The position numbers and the translations under genes are program-made. Positions 1 to 4,720 of a DNA stretch of 5,956 bases are shown one piece after another. The stretch covers positions 1-5,956 of the forward strand of contig JAQVWW010000098.1 of assembly GCA_028709505.1 (NCBI GenBank), given 5' to 3'. The notes under the pieces are model-generated. The model saw only the letters and a list, made by a program, of their open reading frames with translations. It was not told the origin of the DNA and did not search any database. The stretch is from Eubacteriales bacterium (GTDB lineage: Bacteria; Bacillota; Clostridia; Christensenellales; UMGS416). Each line of letters begins with the position of its first letter. Position 1 is the first letter of the stretch.

Positions 1-1284
1 CGTCACCTCCATGGTGGCGTCGGCCTGCCAGCGGCCGGCGTTGTGCCACAGGGCGGCGTCGCAATTGCCAATGCGTATGGCAAGCTCGGCGTCGGAATCC
101 AGGCAGTCCCAGTCTATGGCGCTTTCGAAGGGCACCTCCACCGTGGCGCTGCCGGGGTTGTCTCCCTGTACGTAGAGCGCCTGCAGCTTTAAGCGGCCAT
201 TGAACTCCACGCGTCCGTCGGTCATGCCGTAGCCGTCTATGACGGCACCGCACAGCACCACCGATTTATCGACGGTTTCGGGAATATCCACCTGATATGC
301 CTCACCCGAAACGTTTAGTTTCGTCGTATACTGTATGGGTGCGTCTTGCACGCGGAACGAACAGTTGGATAGAACCAGCTCGCTGTCGCTGGTCCAGGCG
401 TCGTCCACCACATCGCTCTGCCGGGGCAGCCATCCCTCCAGCCTAAGCTCCAGCGGCGCTTCCACCGCCAGCAGGCGCTGCCTGCCCTGCAGGTCCTCGT
501 GCAGGCTGACAAACAGCTGGCTGACCGATGCCGCACACAGAATCTCCATATCCTCCTGGGCTTCGGGCAATTCCACCGTCTGGTTAAAGGGCAGCGTCAG
601 CGCCGTTTTGACAAAGGGGCGTGCGTCGGCGCTATAGAGCACCTCCAGCGTCAGCTCGCCGGACACCAGCGCCTCGCCGCGCATGGGCTGCACGTGCAGC
701 ACGCGGGCATACCCCTGGGCCTGCAGAACCTTCAGCGCATCGGGGTCACCGCCGGGCAGTTCGATCTCGTCACGCACCACCAGGCCGCTGCTGCGCCGGG
801 CGGCTTTCTCGTACCAGTAGATGGTCTTGCTGTGGAAATGAGCCTGCTCCTGGCTGGCGGTGCTGACAATCTGCGCGTCCTCGCGGCGCTCGCCCTGCAC
901 CTCCAGCTCGGCGGTGGCCTCCACGGCAATGCGATCCGGCGACGTGATGCGCGCTTCGGGCGACGTGATGCTGCCCTGAACCTTGAGCTCCATGTCGCTT
1001 TCCAACCCCGGCGACTTGAGCCGGTGCGTAAAGCCGCTGGCGCCGGTTACGCTGTCCAGCGCGCCGTCCTCACCGGCAAAGATGACCGAAAACTCCACCG
1101 TGCCCTCCACCGCAGCCGCCTCGTTCATGGCGGTGGCGCCCAGCTCCATCATGCGTGCGCTGCAGCCGACTATCCGCTGGGCCTCCACCCCCTCGGGCAG
1201 CTTGATAATCCCTTCCACCAGCGCGCTGGCGGCGGCGGTACCCGACAGCACCGGTGTTTTGATGGCGGTTTTACTGATATTCAT
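1..1284 (-). CDS. SipL-like spore protein with three SPOCS (DUF3794) modules, C-terminus cut off
   Basis: The frame is open from the ATG at 1284 to the window edge: 428 residues with no stop. Three copies of the DUF3794/SPOCS pattern are visible, a strand motif resembling VxGxLxxxVLY followed by a hydrophobic-P-F strand: about residues 58-132 (VEGTVEFSVIF), 205-285 (VSGELTLEVLY, then LTLPFNQTVELP) and 356-428 (FNGRLKLQALY, then VEVPFES). In Clostridioides difficile SipL, a SPOCS region precedes a C-terminal LysM domain that binds SpoIVA and ties the coat to the forespore. A LysM domain here would lie beyond the left edge and is not seen. There is no signal peptide, which suits a mother-cell cytosolic protein. 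The start is supported by a GGGAGGT ribosome binding site 7 nt upstream; an ATG at 1291 is out of frame and soon stops. Family assignment is firm. Identity as the true SipL orthologue, rather than another DUF3794 protein, is inference. Confidence 0.88.
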   Translation of the reverse strand, partial: MNISKTAIKTPVLSGTAAASALVEGIIKLPEGVEAQRIVGCSARMMELGATAMNEAAAVEGTVEFSVIFAGEDGALDSVTGASGFTHRLKSPGLESDMELKVQGSITSPEARITSPDRIAVEATAELEVQGERREDAQIVSTASQEQAHFHSKTIYWYEKAARRSSGLVVRDEIELPGGDPDALKVLQAQGYARVLHVQPMRGEALVSGELTLEVLYSADARPFVKTALTLPFNQTVELPEAQEDMEILCAASVSQLFVSLHEDLQGRQRLLAVEAPLELRLEGWLPRQSDVVDDAWTSDSELVLSNCSFRVQDAPIQYTTKLNVSGEAYQVDIPETVDKSVVLCGAVIDGYGMTDGRVEFNGRLKLQALYVQGDNPGSATVEVPFESAIDWDCLDSDAELAIRIGNCDAALWHNAGRWQADATMEVT

Positions 1285-1319
1285 ATTCCATACCTCCCTA
1301 ATGCGCAATCCTCTTTTTT

Positions 1320-1348
1320 TATGTATGCGGCGAGATGCAATGCTATGC
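1320..1348 (-). promoter_or_regulatory. Candidate sigma-E-type promoter of the SipL-like gene
   Basis: On the minus strand, GCATAGC (1348-1342) is followed after 14 nt by CATACATA (1327-1320). This resembles the mother-cell sigma-E pattern of a -35 with an ATA core and a -10 of CATACA-T; the -10 differs only in its last base. Expected transcription would start near 1313, giving a leader of about 30 nt that contains the ribosome binding site. Sigma-E control would suit a SipL-like coat-anchoring protein. This is a motif match only. Confidence 0.45.
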
Positions 1349-1388
1349 GCGTCCTGTTGGAAAAGGACTCGCATGCGGCAAAGAAAGA

Positions 1389-1397
1389 TGATACAAT
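1389..1397 (+). promoter_or_regulatory. Candidate extended -10 promoter of the amidohydrolase gene
   Basis: TGA followed by TACAAT (TG at 1389-1390, hexamer at 1392-1397) fits an extended -10 element of the housekeeping sigma factor. The expected -35 position, around 1369-1374, holds TCGCAT, a poor match, so recognition would rest on the TG extension. Transcription would start near 1404, giving a leader of about 33 nt that includes the AAAGGA ribosome binding site at 1422-1427. Confidence 0.4.
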
Positions 1398-1436
1398 GGG
1401 GTATATTTTATTCCATATTCCAAAGGACCGGTAATT

Positions 1437-2231
1437 ATGATCTTTGACGCCCACATGCATGTGTTTCCCGACGCGCTGGCCGGCAAGGCGCTGCCCCGGA
1501 TGCAGGCCCACGCGCAGATTCCTTACCATACCGACGGCACGCTGGCCGATACGCTGCAAAAGATGGAACAATGGGGCGTTGAGCGCGGACTGTTCCTGCA
1601 CATCGCCACGCGGCCGGGGCAGCAGCGCAACGTAAACGATTTCGCCGCTTCGATACAGAGCGACCGCGTCTACTGCTTCGGCTCGGTGCATCCCGACGAC
1701 GCCGACGCGCTGCCCGAGATGGAGCGCGTCAAGGCGCTGGGGCTGCACGGCCTAAAATTTCACTTTGATTACCAGCACACGATGATGGACGACGCCAAGA
1801 TGCTGCCGCTGTTTGATTTGGCGCAGCAGCTGGGCCTGCCCATCACCGTGCACGCCGGGCTGGACCCTTATTCGCCCACGCTCATCCATGCGCCTACCGC
1901 TGTTATCGCCAAAATTGCCGGCCAATTCCCCCGCCTGTCCATCATCGCCGCCCATATGGGCGCCATGCAGCGCTACGAAGACGCACTGACGTATCTGGTG
2001 GGGCTGGATAATGTGTATCTGGACACGTCGATGTCGGCGGTCTATTGCCCGCCGGAGCTGTTTGCCCGTATCCTTGCCGCCAAAGGCGCCGATCGCGTGC
2101 TGTTTGGCTCGGACTGCCCCTGGGACACGGCACCCCGCGATCTGGCCTTTTTGCAACAGGCCGGCCTGGGCGCCGCCGACCTGGACCGCGTCACCGGCGG
2201 CAATTTGTGCGCGCTGCTGGGGCTGGGATAA
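1437..2231 (+). CDS. Amidohydrolase family protein (Amidohydro_2 type), metal-dependent
   Basis: This 264-residue protein has the metal-site signature of the amidohydrolase superfamily (TIM-barrel fold, Amidohydro_2 branch). It shows H6-x-H8 in DAHMHVF at the end of strand 1, H139 in ITVHAG, H173 in AAHMGA, and the catalytic-type aspartate D226 in LFGSDCPWD. K107 sits in GLKFHF, but a carboxylated-lysine role is not established. Members hydrolyse C-N or C-O bonds or act as decarboxylases and hydratases on small carbonyl compounds; the substrate cannot be read from sequence. There is no signal peptide, so it is probably cytosolic. The start at 1437 has AAAGGA 9 nt upstream and places the HxH motif close to the N-terminus, as usual for the family. 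It is a single-gene unit, divergent from the SipL-like gene and closed by a terminator. The superfamily is certain; the specific reaction is unknown. Confidence 0.93.
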   Translation: MIFDAHMHVFPDALAGKALPRMQAHAQIPYHTDGTLADTLQKMEQWGVERGLFLHIATRPGQQRNVNDFAASIQSDRVYCFGSVHPDDADALPEMERVKALGLHGLKFHFDYQHTMMDDAKMLPLFDLAQQLGLPITVHAGLDPYSPTLIHAPTAVIAKIAGQFPRLSIIAAHMGAMQRYEDALTYLVGLDNVYLDTSMSAVYCPPELFARILAAKGADRVLFGSDCPWDTAPRDLAFLQQAGLGAADLDRVTGGNLCALLGLG

Positions 2232-2270
2232 GCCCCGGGCAACGCACCGGCAAACCCGGGCTGTATCATA

Positions 2271-2302
2271 AAAGGCCGGAGCGCATGCCCCGGCCTTTTT
2301 TT
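2271..2302. terminator. Intrinsic terminator between convergent genes, probably bidirectional
   Basis: AAAGGCCGG (2271-2279) pairs with CCGGCCTTT (2290-2298) around a 10-nt loop. A run of seven T (2296-2302) follows on the plus strand, a strong terminator for the amidohydrolase gene. Read on the minus strand, the same stem is followed by TTTT, so it can also end the acetyltransferase transcript coming from the right. A weaker GC hairpin (AGCCCCGGG 2231-2239 with CCCGGGCT 2255-2262, one bulge) lies just before it. Confidence 0.88.
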
Positions 2303-2329
2303 GATTCCGTGTTTGCGGCGTGTTGGCCG

Positions 2330-2875
2330 CTATGGTTGCGCCGCGTCCACGCTTCGCGCATACATCAGCTCCTGTACGTCTTCGTCGCTGCCCCGGTTGC
2401 GCCGGATGCCGTCGTCGCGCTCCAGCGTCAGCCCCAGCTTGCGCATCAAGCGCTGGGACGGCTGGTTGCGGGCGTCGCAGTGGGCGACAATCTTTTGCAC
2501 GTGCAGCTCGTCGATGGCGAAAGCCATTACCGCTTGCGCCGCTTCGGTGGCATAACCCTTTTGCTGATGCTGTCTGTCGATAATCCATCCCAGCTCGCCC
2601 TGGCGCCTGTCTTGGCTGAGCGACACCGACACGGCGCCGATGTGCCGATCGGCCAGCAGGACGGCAAACTCGTAGAACGACGGGGTATCCTTTTGCCATT
2701 CGGCGGCGGCGGCGCACAGGAACTGCGCCGTCTCCTGGACGGTATCGTTGGGCAGATAAAACATATAGACGGTATTTTGCGCATCGCTGGCATAGGCGTG
2801 GGTGGTGGCAAGATATGCCGGGCCCAGCGGCTTGAGCGTCAGGCGGGGCGTCTGTATGGTATAGTCGGCAGGCAT
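2330..2875 (-). CDS. GNAT-family N-acetyltransferase (RimJ/RimL-like)
   Basis: This protein of 181 residues transfers an acetyl group from acetyl-CoA to an amine. It opens with the RimJ/RimL-type start IQTPRLTLKPL (residues 7-17). The acetyl-CoA pyrophosphate-binding loop is QQKGYATEA (about 104-112), preceded by the strand GELGWII, and the C-terminal region has the common ARNQPSQRLMRKLGL pattern (about 135-149). The target, protein or small molecule, is not evident. The ATG at 2875 is preferred because AAGAGG lies 5-6 nt upstream; a GTG at 2881 extends the frame by two codons but would overlap that ribosome binding site. The gene lies 126 bp downstream of spo0A in the same direction, but a strong terminator separates them, so it is probably transcribed on its own. 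Fold assignment is secure; substrate is unknown. Confidence 0.92.
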   Translation of the reverse strand: MPADYTIQTPRLTLKPLGPAYLATTHAYASDAQNTVYMFYLPNDTVQETAQFLCAAAAEWQKDTPSFYEFAVLLADRHIGAVSVSLSQDRRQGELGWIIDRQHQQKGYATEAAQAVMAFAIDELHVQKIVAHCDARNQPSQRLMRKLGLTLERDDGIRRNRGSDEDVQELMYARSVDAAQP

Positions 2876-2886
2876 GGGCACCTCTT

Positions 2887-2913
2887 GCGCCGCGCAGCGG
2901 CGCTTTTCTTTTT
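2887..2913 (+). terminator. Terminator-like hairpin on plus strand, inside the acetyltransferase leader
   Basis: GCGCCGC (2887-2893) and GCGGCGC (2897-2903) form a perfect 7-bp stem with a GCA loop, followed on plus by TTTTCTTTTT (2904-2913). It has the form of a plus-strand intrinsic terminator, although no plus-strand gene ends here. On the minus strand the hairpin, preceded by A-rich sequence, lies directly upstream of the acetyltransferase ribosome binding site. See findings. Confidence 0.55.
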
Positions 2914-2919
2914 CCCATT

Positions 2920-2925
2920 ATTGTA
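2920..2925 (-). promoter_or_regulatory. Possible -10 element for the acetyltransferase gene
   Basis: TACAAT on the minus strand (2925-2920) lies about 45 nt upstream of the chosen start and just past the spo0A terminator, where a separate promoter would be expected. The sequence 17 nt upstream (TGGCTT) is a poor -35 and no TG extension is present. This is a weak candidate. Confidence 0.25.
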
Positions 2926-2937
2926 TTGCAGCCGCTT

Positions 2938-2973
2938 AAAAAAAGCCAGCCGGAAATTTGGGTTCCGGCCGGC
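2938..2973 (-). terminator. Strong intrinsic terminator of spo0A
   Basis: On the minus strand GCCGGCCGGAA (2973-2963) pairs with TTCCGGCTGGC (2955-2945), an 11-bp stem with a single G-U pair and a 7-nt loop. Seven T follow (2944-2938). It lies 28 nt past the spo0A stop codon. Confidence 0.93.
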
Positions 2974-3001
2974 AGGCAGAAGGCTGCAACGTAATAGCGT
3001 A

Positions 3002-3787
3002 TTAGGCGCTGCGCTCCAGCAGCAGCTTATCGGCAATGAGAGCGATAAATTCGCCATTGGTGGGCTTATCCTGCTTGGTAAACACATTATAGCCGAAAAT
3101 ATTGTTGATATAATCGATGCGGCCGCGGTTCCATGCCACTTCGATGGCGTGGCGGATGGCCCGCTCCACCTTGCTGGCCGACGTGTTAAAGCGTTTCGCC
3201 ACGCCGGGATAAAGCTCTTTTGTAATGCTATTGATAAGTTCGTTGTCGTGAATGACCATCTTGACCGCCTCGCGCAGGAAGTGGTAGCCTTTGATGTGGG
3301 CGGGGATGCCGATGGTCAAAAAGATACTGGTGATCTCCTCGTCCAGCGATTGAGACGCGCCGTGGGCCGGTGCCGGCGCCGGAGATAGCTTTCCTTTTTC
3401 GGACCGGCCGCGATCGATGCTCATTTCACGCACCCGTTTGCAGATGGCCTCCACCTCAAAAGGCTTTACCATATAGTATTCCGCCCCCAGGCGCATGGCA
3501 TCCTGCACGACGTTCTCGTGGCCCATGGCCGACAGCACCATCACCCGCGGGCGCTTGACCCCCAGCGTCCCCAGGCGCTCCATGACGCCCATGCCGTCCA
3601 AATCCGGCATGATGAGATCCAGCATCATGATATCCGGCTGGTAGCGCTTTACCATATCCAGCGCCTCCTTGCCGTTGGAAGCCATCCCCACCACATGGAT
3701 ATTTTCGGCCGTCTCCAGGCAATCTTTGATCAGATTACGCATTTGGGCATTGTCATCCACTATCAGTACCTTTGTCGCTTCACTCAT
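3002..3787 (-). CDS. spo0A: Spo0A, master response regulator of sporulation
   Basis: This 261-residue protein is close in length to Bacillus subtilis Spo0A (267). The receiver domain (about 5-122) has the acidic pair D11/D12, the phosphoacceptor D57 in [13 protein letters not shown]86 of the switch and K108 in MVKPF. A Pro/Ala-rich linker (about 128-148) leads to the Spo0A_C DNA-binding domain (about 150-258). Its recognition-helix region is [18 protein letters not shown] (205-222), the family hallmark. When phosphorylated, Spo0A dimerises and binds 0A boxes (TGNCGAA) to start sporulation. The start at 3787 has GGAGGT 6 nt upstream and gives the family-typical [13 protein letters not shown]; a 27-codon in-frame extension to a GTG at 3868 has no ribosome binding site. 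In most spore formers spoIVB directly precedes spo0A. Here the upstream neighbour is a divergent unrelated gene. Box-like motifs in the leader suggest autoregulation. Confidence 0.98.
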   Translation of the reverse strand: MSEATKVLIVDDNAQMRNLIKDCLETAENIHVVGMASNGKEALDMVKRYQPDIMMLDLIMPDLDGMGVMERLGTLGVKRPRVMVLSAMGHENVVQDAMRLGAEYYMVKPFEVEAICKRVREMSIDRGRSEKGKLSPAPAPAHGASQSLDEEITSIFLTIGIPAHIKGYHFLREAVKMVIHDNELINSITKELYPGVAKRFNTSASKVERAIRHAIEVAWNRGRIDYINNIFGYNVFTKQDKPTNGEFIALIADKLLLERSA

Positions 3788-3810
3788 TGCAATACCTCCA
3801 TCAAGCCTTT

Positions 3811-3860
3811 TTCGACACGCGAAGTTATCTCTATGACGATATATGTCGTTTCGTGTCGAG
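3811..3860. promoter_or_regulatory. Cluster of Spo0A-box-like motifs in the spo0A leader
   Basis: Against the known 0A box TGNCGAA, the minus strand has a perfect TGTCGAA at 3817-3811. The plus strand carries three head-to-tail motifs at exact 10-bp spacing: TGACGAT (3834-3840), TGTCGTT (3844-3850) and TGTCGAG (3854-3860), matching 6, 5 and 6 of 7 positions. Tandem boxes one helical turn apart are the known arrangement for Spo0A dimers. The cluster lies downstream of the proximal promoter, a position that suggests repression. Spo0A binding here is inference. Confidence 0.5.
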
Positions 3861-3866
3861 ATAACC
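3812..3866 (-). other. spo0A leader RNA with two interleaved inverted repeats
   Basis: Two perfect 8-nt inverted repeats interleave. GTTATCTC (minus, 3865-3858) can pair with GAGATAAC (3831-3824), and TCGACACG (3859-3852) with CGTGTCGA (3819-3812). Their upstream arms overlap by two bases. A small ACGA/TCGT hairpin (3849-3836) sits between the arms. In RNA the pairings would be mutually exclusive or would form a pseudoknot ending 12 nt before the GGAGGT ribosome binding site. The symmetry may instead reflect protein binding to DNA. Confidence 0.5.
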
Positions 3867-3882
3867 ACAACTTACATATAGT

Positions 3883-3911
3883 ATTATAAACGTATAAAAT
3901 CCGTATGTAAA
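3883..3911 (-). promoter_or_regulatory. Proximal sigma-A-type promoter of spo0A
   Basis: On the minus strand TTTACA (3911-3906) and TATAAT (3888-3883) are separated by exactly 17 nt. They match the housekeeping consensus at 5/6 and 6/6. Transcription would begin near 3876, giving a leader of about 89 nt that holds the 0A-like boxes and the inverted repeats. It is the best promoter match upstream of spo0A. Confidence 0.72.
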
Positions 3912-3923
3912 TTTTTACCATAA

Positions 3924-3937
3924 TATAATATATTATA
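3924..3937. repeat. AT-only 14-bp perfect palindrome with TATAAT on both strands
   Basis: TATAATATATTATA is a perfect palindrome in the most AT-rich part of the intergenic region (about 3912-3941). It places a -10-like TATAAT on each strand (plus 3924-3929, minus 3937-3932), but neither has a usable -35 at 16-18 nt. It is more likely an easily melted segment or a chance product of base composition than a promoter. Confidence 0.4.
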
Positions 3938-3954
3938 ATATCTCTGATTATCTT

Positions 3955-3972
3955 CCGTTTATTCCCGTTTAT
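3955..3972. repeat. Direct repeat CCGTTTAT, 10-bp period, upstream of spo0A
   Basis: CCGTTTAT occurs at 3955-3962 and 3965-3972, identical copies one helical turn apart, between the two spo0A promoter candidates. On the minus strand it reads ATAAACGG twice; a degenerate third unit (AAAACCG) may follow in phase. The spacing is typical of tandem sites for a dimeric regulator. The sequence is not an 0A box and I do not recognise its binder. Confidence 0.45.
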
Positions 3973-3979
3973 CACGGTT

Positions 3980-4008
3980 TTCATATCCTTACATCTTTTA
4001 ATTGTCAA
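3980..4008 (-). promoter_or_regulatory. Distal sigma-A-type promoter candidate of spo0A
   Basis: On the minus strand TTGACA (4008-4003, 6/6) is followed after 17 nt by TATGAA (3985-3980, 4/6). A second perfect TTGACA lies exactly 20 bp further upstream (4028-4023), with only GACAAT at 16 nt as a possible -10. Transcripts from here would have leaders of about 185 nt and cross the CCGTTTAT repeats, the AT palindrome and the proximal promoter. Confidence 0.5.
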
Positions 4009-4059
4009 GATGTGTGCGAAATTGTCAAAAAACCGAACGCTTTCGATTTTGCTTTTGCA

Positions 4060-4085
4060 ATAATCGCGCGTCCGCTGCATAAACT
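4060..4085 (+). promoter_or_regulatory. Weak sigma-E-like promoter candidate for the Pro-rich gene
   Basis: CATAAACT (4078-4085) resembles the sigma-E -10 CATACA-T with one mismatch, and an ATA core (4060-4062) lies 15 nt upstream, roughly where the -35 belongs. The distance to the ribosome binding site is similar to that of the candidate upstream of the SipL-like gene. No good housekeeping promoter was found for this gene: AATAAT at 4059-4064 lacks a -35. Evidence is weak. Confidence 0.22.
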
Positions 4086-4118
4086 GGGTATGACGCAGAA
4101 AAAGGAGGTTACGCCGTG

Positions 4119-4634
4119 ATGAGAAGAGGCATGTTATCATTATCGCGCGATAGCGTACAAAAGAACAGGCCGGCCCAGCCAAAACCGGCGGCCGCGCCCA
4201 TGCCGCCGCTGGACGCTCCCGCACCGGCGCCGGCACATACATCACCCCACACGCCGCCCGAACCCCAGAGCGTGCGCGTACCCCGCCCCGCCCACATTTC
4301 GACACCCCGGACACCGCCCCTTGCCCAACCTTCCGAAGCGCCCGCCGTCCCCGGGCCGCAGGATCCGACTTTGCCCAAGGCGCAGGAGAAGGCGCCCGAG
4401 ACGCAGGGCAAGAGCGCCGCCCCCCCGCCTCGCGCCAATGCCGCGCTGCAGGCCGCTTTGATGCAGCACGAATACATGGCCCAGCGCGCGCGTGAGCGGG
4501 CCAGGCTGGAGGCATCGCCGCCGGCCTACGAGGCTCCCCCCGCCGACTGCGACGCACAGAGCGCCTGCGACGCCGGCGACTACCCCGGCGATAGCTACGA
4601 CGATTATGATGATGAAGAGGACGACACGTTGTAA
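4119..4634 (+). CDS. Unrecognised Pro/Ala-rich protein with acidic C-terminal tail
   Basis: I do not recognise a family. The 171-residue protein begins with a short basic segment (MRRGMLSLSRDSVQKNR, 1-17). A Pro/Ala-rich, low-complexity and presumably disordered stretch covers about 18-105. A probable Ala/Arg-rich helix follows (about 107-132, NAALQAALMQHEYMAQRARERARLEA), and the protein ends in an Asp/Glu/Tyr tail (about 143-171, GDYPGDSYDDYDDEEDD) with two cysteines just before it. There is no signal peptide or membrane segment. A consensus AAAGGAGG lies 10 nt before the ATG; a GTG immediately upstream at 4116, spaced 7 nt, is an equally possible start and adds one residue. The gene is divergent from spo0A. 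Composition resembles structural or scaffold proteins, and a spore-envelope role is conceivable from the location, but nothing demonstrates it. That it is a real gene rests on the ribosome binding site and the flanking signals. Confidence 0.75.
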   Translation: MRRGMLSLSRDSVQKNRPAQPKPAAAPMPPLDAPAPAPAHTSPHTPPEPQSVRVPRPAHISTPRTPPLAQPSEAPAVPGPQDPTLPKAQEKAPETQGKSAAPPPRANAALQAALMQHEYMAQRARERARLEASPPAYEAPPADCDAQSACDAGDYPGDSYDDYDDEEDDTL

Positions 4635-4657
4635 TCCCGGCAAAAAAACGGTATAAT
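4629..4657 (+). promoter_or_regulatory. Sigma-A-type promoter of the phosphatase/dehydrogenase pair
   Basis: TTGTAA (4629-4634, 4/6) and TATAAT (4652-4657, 6/6) are separated by 17 nt. The -35 overlaps the last codons of the Pro-rich gene, including its stop. Transcription would start near 4664, inside the left arm of the hairpin that follows. Confidence 0.6.
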
Positions 4658-4700
4658 AAAGGTACGGGATACGTCCAAGGCGGCGTACCCCGTACCTTTT
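4658..4700 (+). terminator. Terminator-like hairpin between the Pro-rich gene and the phosphatase gene
   Basis: AAAGGTACGGGATACG (4658-4673) pairs with CGTACCCCGTACCTTT (4684-4699) with a single A-C mismatch and a 10-nt loop. Only four T (4697-4700) follow, so it is a moderate terminator. It would end transcripts of the Pro-rich gene, but it lies downstream of the predicted phosphatase promoter. See findings. Confidence 0.6.
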
Positions 4701-4720
4701 ATGCCGATACGGGAGGCTGC

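Noticed and set aside
499..1434. Long plus-strand open frame (311 codons)
   Set aside because: It lies antisense to the SipL-like gene, has no ribosome binding site, and its product is a His/Arg/Gly-rich sequence with no family pattern. It is a GC-rich shadow, as are other frames in 315-1447.
1752..2918. Minus-strand open frame of 388 codons
   Set aside because: It runs antisense through the amidohydrolase and across the shared terminator, out of frame with the acetyltransferase. The product is Arg/Ala-rich without motifs.
2045..3388. Plus-strand open frame of 447 codons, the longest uninterrupted one in the window
   Set aside because: It overlaps the end of the amidohydrolase, the whole acetyltransferase gene and much of spo0A in antisense, and crosses three terminator hairpins. 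The real genes on those segments have clear domains and ribosome binding sites.
3788..3868. N-terminal extension of Spo0A by 27 residues from a GTG at 3868
   Set aside because: There is no ribosome binding site, and it would translate through the inverted repeats. The ATG at 3787 has GGAGGT at 6 nt and gives the family-typical N-terminus.
3984..3990. AGGATAT (minus strand) as a sigma-H -35 for spo0A
   Set aside because: The only GAAT -10 nearby lies 18 nt downstream, about 4 nt beyond the spacing in the sigma-H promoter spoVG as I recall it.
4000..4030. TTGTCAA at 4002-4008 and 4022-4028 as Spo0A boxes
   Set aside because: Both lack the CG core of TGNCGAA. On the opposite strand they read TTGACA, a perfect -35 hexamer, which explains them better.
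4242..4643. Minus-strand frame with a hydrophobic, membrane-like N-terminus opposite the Pro-rich gene
   Set aside because: The run of Ile and Val is the reverse complement of the Asp codons in the acidic tail. No ribosome binding site was seen, and the plus-strand gene has a consensus one.
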